Source of the DNA: Archegozetes longisetosus
Lineage: Eukaryota; Arthropoda; Arachnida; Sarcoptiformes; Trhypochthoniidae
Assembly (NCBI GenBank): GCA_018873245.2
Contig: JAEMBT020000001.1
Coordinates: 4,030,001-4,094,000 of the forward strand
Reading direction: 5' to 3'
DNA: 64,000 nt
Shown here: in pieces, positions 59,601 to 64,000 of the stretch
Position numbering within the stretch: position 1 is the stretch's first letter
How the letters are laid out: each line of letters starts with the position of its first letter
Made by a program: the position numbers and the translations under genes
Notes under the pieces: model-generated
What the model was told of the DNA's origin: nothing
The model's database searches: none
Seen by the model: the letters and a program-made list of their open reading frames with translations, nothing else

Positions 59601-59970
59601 ATAAACGGAGAAGGCCCATTTTGACCCCCTGAGGTGCAAGGCGAGACCTATACCATTTGAAAGGTCTCTTTGATTATAATAATATATAAAGAATGAGTCA
59701 ATTCAGACATCCCTGTGACCAGTATGGGCAAAAATTACGTTAATTGGATGTAGTGGTCTTACTCCCTCGACTTATATATCATTGGACTCAGCTCGCCGAG
59801 CTGAAAATATTGGTACCATGTTTTACCCTGTAAAGTGACCTATTATATTAAATTCCACCGGAAAGTCATCTTATGGGATATCATTGGAATCACCTTGTAC
59901 AAGAATCGTCCGTGGCGGTGTCAGTTCCATGATGATATAAACTCTGGTTTGACACTTTCGATTAAACATA

Positions 59971-59972
<2 letters not shown>

Positions 59973-60026
<54 letters not shown>
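59973..60026. repeat. (AC)n(AT)n microsatellite, mirror copy
   Basis: Mirror of 16,731-16,783. Confidence 0.95.
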
Positions 60027-60027
<1 letters not shown>

Positions 60028-61424
60028 AGGTCCGCAAAATAAATTTAACAACTGACGATTTTCTTGAATAACTTTTTAATTATAAACTTTAGGACATTGA
60101 AATTTACAACAGTTATATATTTTAATAATAGTAAAAATATTATGAAGAAAAAATATTTTTCATTGCATCTTTCCCGAGAAAAATTTTAAAAACCAATTTT
60201 TAAGTGCGAAATAAATATAACAACTCTCTGAAAAACTAAAAAATTGAACCGATTAATAGCCTATAAATTTACCGTTTTTTCCATAACTTCGATCAATCTC
60301 TTATTCATCGAGTCAGTCAAAGTTTTCAAAGCTGAATTCAGGAATTAAATCCCAAGATCAAAGTATTTCGGCCCGAAGTTCGGCCACCGTTTCAAACTGG
60401 CGGCTGTTGGCGTAAACCAACCGAACCAATTGACCCCATCAATTTTCAATAGGGTTCGAGTCTGGGCTCTTCGATGGCCAAACCAAGTTTCAACATCGTT
60501 GGCCAGAAACCATTCCCAAATGGCTACCGATGTGTAGATCGCAGCATTATCTTGATGAAAGATCCAATTTTGGCCACCAATCAACTCCCCATAAGGTAGT
60601 AAATCGTCATTTAGCACACGGATGTAATCTTGAGAGTTTGCCCGACCATTTAGGAAAACTATTTGAGTTTTACCACCGAAACCGAAGCCAGCCCAGACCA
60701 TCAAAGAACCACCGCCTAAAGGTCTTTTGGAAAAGTATTGAGGTTCTTTCCTCAAGTCATGCCAGTAAAACTGGTTACCATCAGGTCCATCTAAATTAAT
60801 TTTTTTTCGTCGCTAAAGATGACCTTGCGCTAGTTTCGATCCCAAATGATCCTTTCGGTAGCCCATTAAAGCCGAGTTGTTATATGCTCCTTTTGAGCTT
60901 CGGCCGTGACTTTCTCTTCTCATATTTAAAATGAGGTGATGAACTTAAGATTTGTTGGACTCTTCTGGTGAACAGAGCAATATTTTAGCTGACTCTGATT
61001 TGATTGGTACTTTGAATTTCTTTCATTACGGCCGAAATCAAGCGTCTTTCGGCTCGGGCGGACAGAGTTCGTGGTCTACCGGATCGCTTACGGCGGCCAT
61101 ATTCTTCCGGATTGGCCAGAAATCGACTTATGACCGACTTATCGCGACCAACCTTAAAATGTGTTTAATTATATTTCAATTCTGTAAAACTTATAAATTT
61201 ATTGATGTTTATACTCTAAAATTAAAATTTGTTATAAATATTTCGCACCTGAAAGAAAGTTGTTTGCGTTTTTGTATGTGTTTATTGAACTTTGAACCTG
61301 AGATTTTTCGACCCATACCTTTGAGTGCTATTAAGCTATGGTCAAAATTTCATTAAGATTGCTTAATCAGTTTCCGAGTTATTCAATATCACAACCAGTT
61401 GTTAAAATTATTTCGCGGACCTTA
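60026..61424 (-). mobile_element. Tc1-like DD34E element T3, mirror copy
   Basis: Mirror of 15,332-16,731, with the same open block at 60,755-60,345 and the same lesions. In this arm it abuts the complete D2 element. Confidence 0.75.
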
Positions 61425-61426
61425 TA

Positions 61427-63198
61427 TACACCTGATGCAGAAATTAGGTTGACTCGCAATATCTTTATAACTTTTGACTGGATTAACCGATTTTGGAATT
61501 TTTTTCACCAAATTAACCAAGAATATATATAATTTGTTTGACTTGAAGAAAATTTGAATATTCAAAAAGATAATAAAGTTAAAGTGGTTTGAGTAAAGAA
61601 TCATATTTTTTTCGGTGAGAAAATTCGGTTTAATGAATTATCGCTTATGAAAATGTCATTTATTGAAGATTGGAGCTGAAATTTGTTCGCATTAATTTCA
61701 CATTTGATTTCAAGTATAAAAAGTGTTTTACTGCTGAAGAAAGAGAATTGAAATTTCGATTATTTATTAAATTAAGAGCTCAAAACATCAGTCAATCGGT
61801 GATTATGAGAGTCGGTATGTATTCAATCAGTTGTCAACAAATTATAAATATTTCCTTGATTTTAAGGAATTTCAAATCAGACCTTCGATAAATGGAAAGA
61901 AATCGATGAAAATAAAGAGCCTTTCCTTACGGTTCCACACAATGCTAGCCTCCATCGTAAGACAACAGCAGATGACCAGATATTGGCTCTTGCCGATCTT
62001 CACGACAATTGGGTCAACATCAATGAACTCAAAGAAACACAAGAATTTAGAGATAACGAGCGGATCCAATCGATTAGTGAGGTCACAGTTCGAAATCGTC
62101 TCAAAGAACAAGGTTTTTAGATATCTAATGATTTTTAAAAATTAATTTTTTTCCGAATTATCAGGAATTAAGAGAAGAGTGGCGGTGCAGAAAGAGTTAT
62201 TGACTGGCATTCACCCTCAAAGAAGACTCCAATATTTGGAACAGTTTTCTGATTGCAATTTAATCGATTGGTCACGAGTCATATCGATTGATTAATTCGC
62301 TATCTCTTCTGACGAAAGTGGAAAAGTTTACGTCTGGAGGCTGAATGGAACGCGATTTGATGAGCAGAACATCGCTCTCAGATCCAGAACACACCGTTTC
62401 AGTGTTTCATTTATTGCTTGGTAACTTGAAAATTTTGATTTCGTTTTACTAATTTCCGCTTCTTCGATTTTAGTTTTCATGGAATGGGACCGATATTTCC
62501 AGTCGATCGTCTAACAAAATAGTTCTACACTGAATTTTTCGACAATTCTCTGATTCCGTACATCCAAACACATTTCGACAATGGAAACGTTTTAATTTTG
62601 CACGACAACCATCCGGTGTACAATTCAAATCATGTTAGAGATTGGATAACCCAGAACATCGGGCAACACGAAGATTTTGTTTTACCACATCCAAGGTATT
62701 TGAGAATTATTAATTGTCGACTTTTCTGATTTATTGATTTTTTAGTCTTTCTCCTGATTTGAATCCCGTTGCGAATGTTGGCTCGATTTTGAAGCATTTT
62801 GTTCGAAATAAGCGCACAATATTTGGTTCGAGAAGAGACTTGTTGAGTGCTCTCACTAGAGGACATGCAAAGCTATAGAATACTACTTATAGGGGTTACT
62901 TCATAGATTTGTTGGAATCGATGCCTCGCAGACTCGAGGCTGTTCGTTTGTCACAGGGGGGTCACACAAGATATTGAAATTTTTAAACTAATTCAATAAA
63001 TTGTTTTTCTCTTAATTTTTCTACTTTTTCATTTGAACTGGAATATTTCGTCTTCCATATTTTATTTTCAAAAATTAGTTACATTTTAAGAAATTACATT
63101 TATTCTTGGTTAATTTGGTGAAAAAAAATCAAAATCGGTTAATGCAGTCAAAAGTTATAAAGATTTTGCGAGTCAACCTAATTTCTGCGTCAGGTGTA
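61427..63198 (+). mobile_element. Complete intron-containing Tc1/mariner-like element D2
   Basis: TA flanks ~95-bp inverted repeats starting CACCTGATGCAGAAATTAGG (61,429-61,525) and CACCTGACGCAGAAATTAGG (reverse, ending 63,196). The right arm of the giant inverted repeat ends inside its left terminal repeat, at about 61,540. Confidence 0.85.
61710..62980 (+). pseudogene. Five-exon Tc1/mariner-like transposase of D2, several stops
   Basis: Exons by eye are about 61,710-61,814, 61,867-62,112, 62,165-62,420, 62,474-62,696 and 62,748-62,980, with gt-ag introns of about 50 bases at the same places as in D1. Landmarks are EERELKFRLFIKLRAQ, ISEVTVRNRLKEQG, DWSRVISID (first Asp, next codon a stop), LILHDNHPVYNS (second Asp intact) and SPDLNPVANVGSILK (Ala at the usual third acid). 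At least three in-frame stops, so inactive. Its protein is clearly homologous to D1 but well diverged. Confidence 0.72.
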
Positions 63199-63883
63199 TA
63201 TATATATATAAATATTGTCACAATTATTTTTGTGACCCGGAATCTCATTGAGAATGAAAAACTCGATCTAAGTTTTTGTCTAGAGTTTTTCATTTAGTGT
63301 GATCTTACTAGCGTAAAGATTTGAAATCTCTTACCTAATTATCTAAGTGTCTGGCTAGACTCGATAGAGAATATCGTGTGAACCTATAATGCATTAAAGA
63401 AAGTTTCACAACTTTACATATCATTTATCCAAAATACAAATAAAGTTGATAGAAATGAAGAAAACGATTGTCTATTTTACAACAATTTCATTATGCATAA
63501 CGAGATGTTGCAAAGCATAACTAAGATATTACTGAAGATTGTCTATCACTTGACTCTCTTCTTCTTGTTAACTTTCTCTAAGACTGTCCCTTTATATACT
63601 TTTCTTTGGTTTCCCACGTTTTTCTAAATTTAAAACTAAAGCTACACTGTTCGATTGTTTATTTATACTAAAGTTAAATTATACTAAATTGGGTCATTTT
63701 ATAGAGAAAGTCATTACATAAAGTGTTATAAATCATTGGACTTTTTAAGAGCTAATTACAAAAAGTGTTAGTGCGATACCTTTTCAAACTAATAACTAAG
63801 CTAGTATAGTATTCTGTTTGTTAGATATAAATAAATTTCACAATATATATATATATTCTTGATCAGAATGATGAGAAGAGTTC
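63199..63883. other. Non-coding AT-rich region
   Basis: Short TA runs near 63,200 and 63,845; nothing else recognisable. Confidence 0.5.
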
Positions 63884-64000
63884 GGTTGCCTTTTACTTTT
63901 GTGTGAAGCTGGGAAAACCATTACATATCTATATATTTATTATCAGCATGACTTTACAAGCAAGTCTCAAGCCACACCCACCTCTGGCCACTTCTAAGCT
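63884..64000. repeat. Dispersed repeat R, cut by window edge
   Basis: It matches 54,117-54,240: TTTGTGTGAAGCTGGG, then TATATTTATTATCAGCATG and CAAGCCACACCCACCTC. Confidence 0.7.

Larger units (their letters stand above)
38313..61540 (-). repeat. Right arm of the giant inverted repeat
   Basis: Reverse complement of 15,217-38,038, about 400 bp longer in total. Small indels separate the arms; TPS is intact only in this arm and the receptor-like gene only in the other. Confidence 0.95.

Overview
The window looks like a repeat-dense, AT-rich arthropod nuclear genome. It holds many Tc1/mariner, pogo, piggyBac-like and MULE-like DNA transposon remnants, spliceosomal (gt-ag) introns inside transposases, an intronless multi-membrane-span protein resembling an arthropod chemoreceptor, and intronless microbial-style terpene synthases. 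An acariform (trombidid- or spider-mite-like) mite is my best guess, but that is inference; no rRNA, mitochondrial or other taxonomic marker is present.

Layout. (1) Positions 1-10,180 hold TPS-A, an intronless prenyltransferase-like plus terpene-cyclase fusion gene at 3,038-4,789. Upstream are a Tc1-like foldback element and a TTAA-bounded MITE; downstream are an unrecognised decayed gene and a MULE-like element. (2) Positions 10,181-15,216 are mostly non-coding, with a 40-bp minisatellite, a complete five-exon Tc1/mariner-like element (D1) and a truncated transposase fragment. (3) Positions 15,217-61,540 form one giant inverted repeat: left arm 15,217-38,038, spacer 38,039-38,312, right arm 38,313-61,540. 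Every feature of the left arm recurs in reverse in the right arm. Reading outward from the centre, each arm holds an unidentified ~1 kb segment, a MULE-like element, a decayed gene, a terpene synthase (TPS-B left, frameshifted; TPS-C right, intact), the MITE and foldback element, a small membrane ORF, a gustatory-receptor-like gene enclosed by 190-bp inverted repeats, a 106-residue unknown ORF, MITEs, a mariner pseudogene and a Tc1-like element. (4) Positions 61,427-64,000 hold a second five-exon Tc1/mariner-like element (D2) and further dispersed repeats.

The TPS locus therefore occurs three times. TPS-A, B and C share nearly identical 5' flanks and first halves (1-3,796 against 28,418-32,182 and its mirror). 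TPS-A then becomes strongly divergent from B and C exactly where the prenyltransferase-like domain gives way to the cyclase domain. The 3' flanks (decayed gene, MULE) are also old, diverged paralogues. This fits an older tandem duplication followed by unequal crossover or gene conversion in the first half. Assembly artefact must be excluded for both the palindrome and the shared 5' half.

In all three genes the C-terminal domain keeps a class I terpene cyclase active site (Asp-rich motif, upstream sensor Arg, NSE triad, RY pair). The N-terminal domain resembles a trans-prenyltransferase with an intact first Asp-rich motif but a degraded second one. Domain order (prenyltransferase-like first, cyclase second) is the reverse of the fungal bifunctional terpene synthases. 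This is the most interesting biology in the window. Frameshifts in left-arm TPS-B and right-arm receptor copy are single-base run-length differences and may be consensus errors rather than true pseudogenisation.
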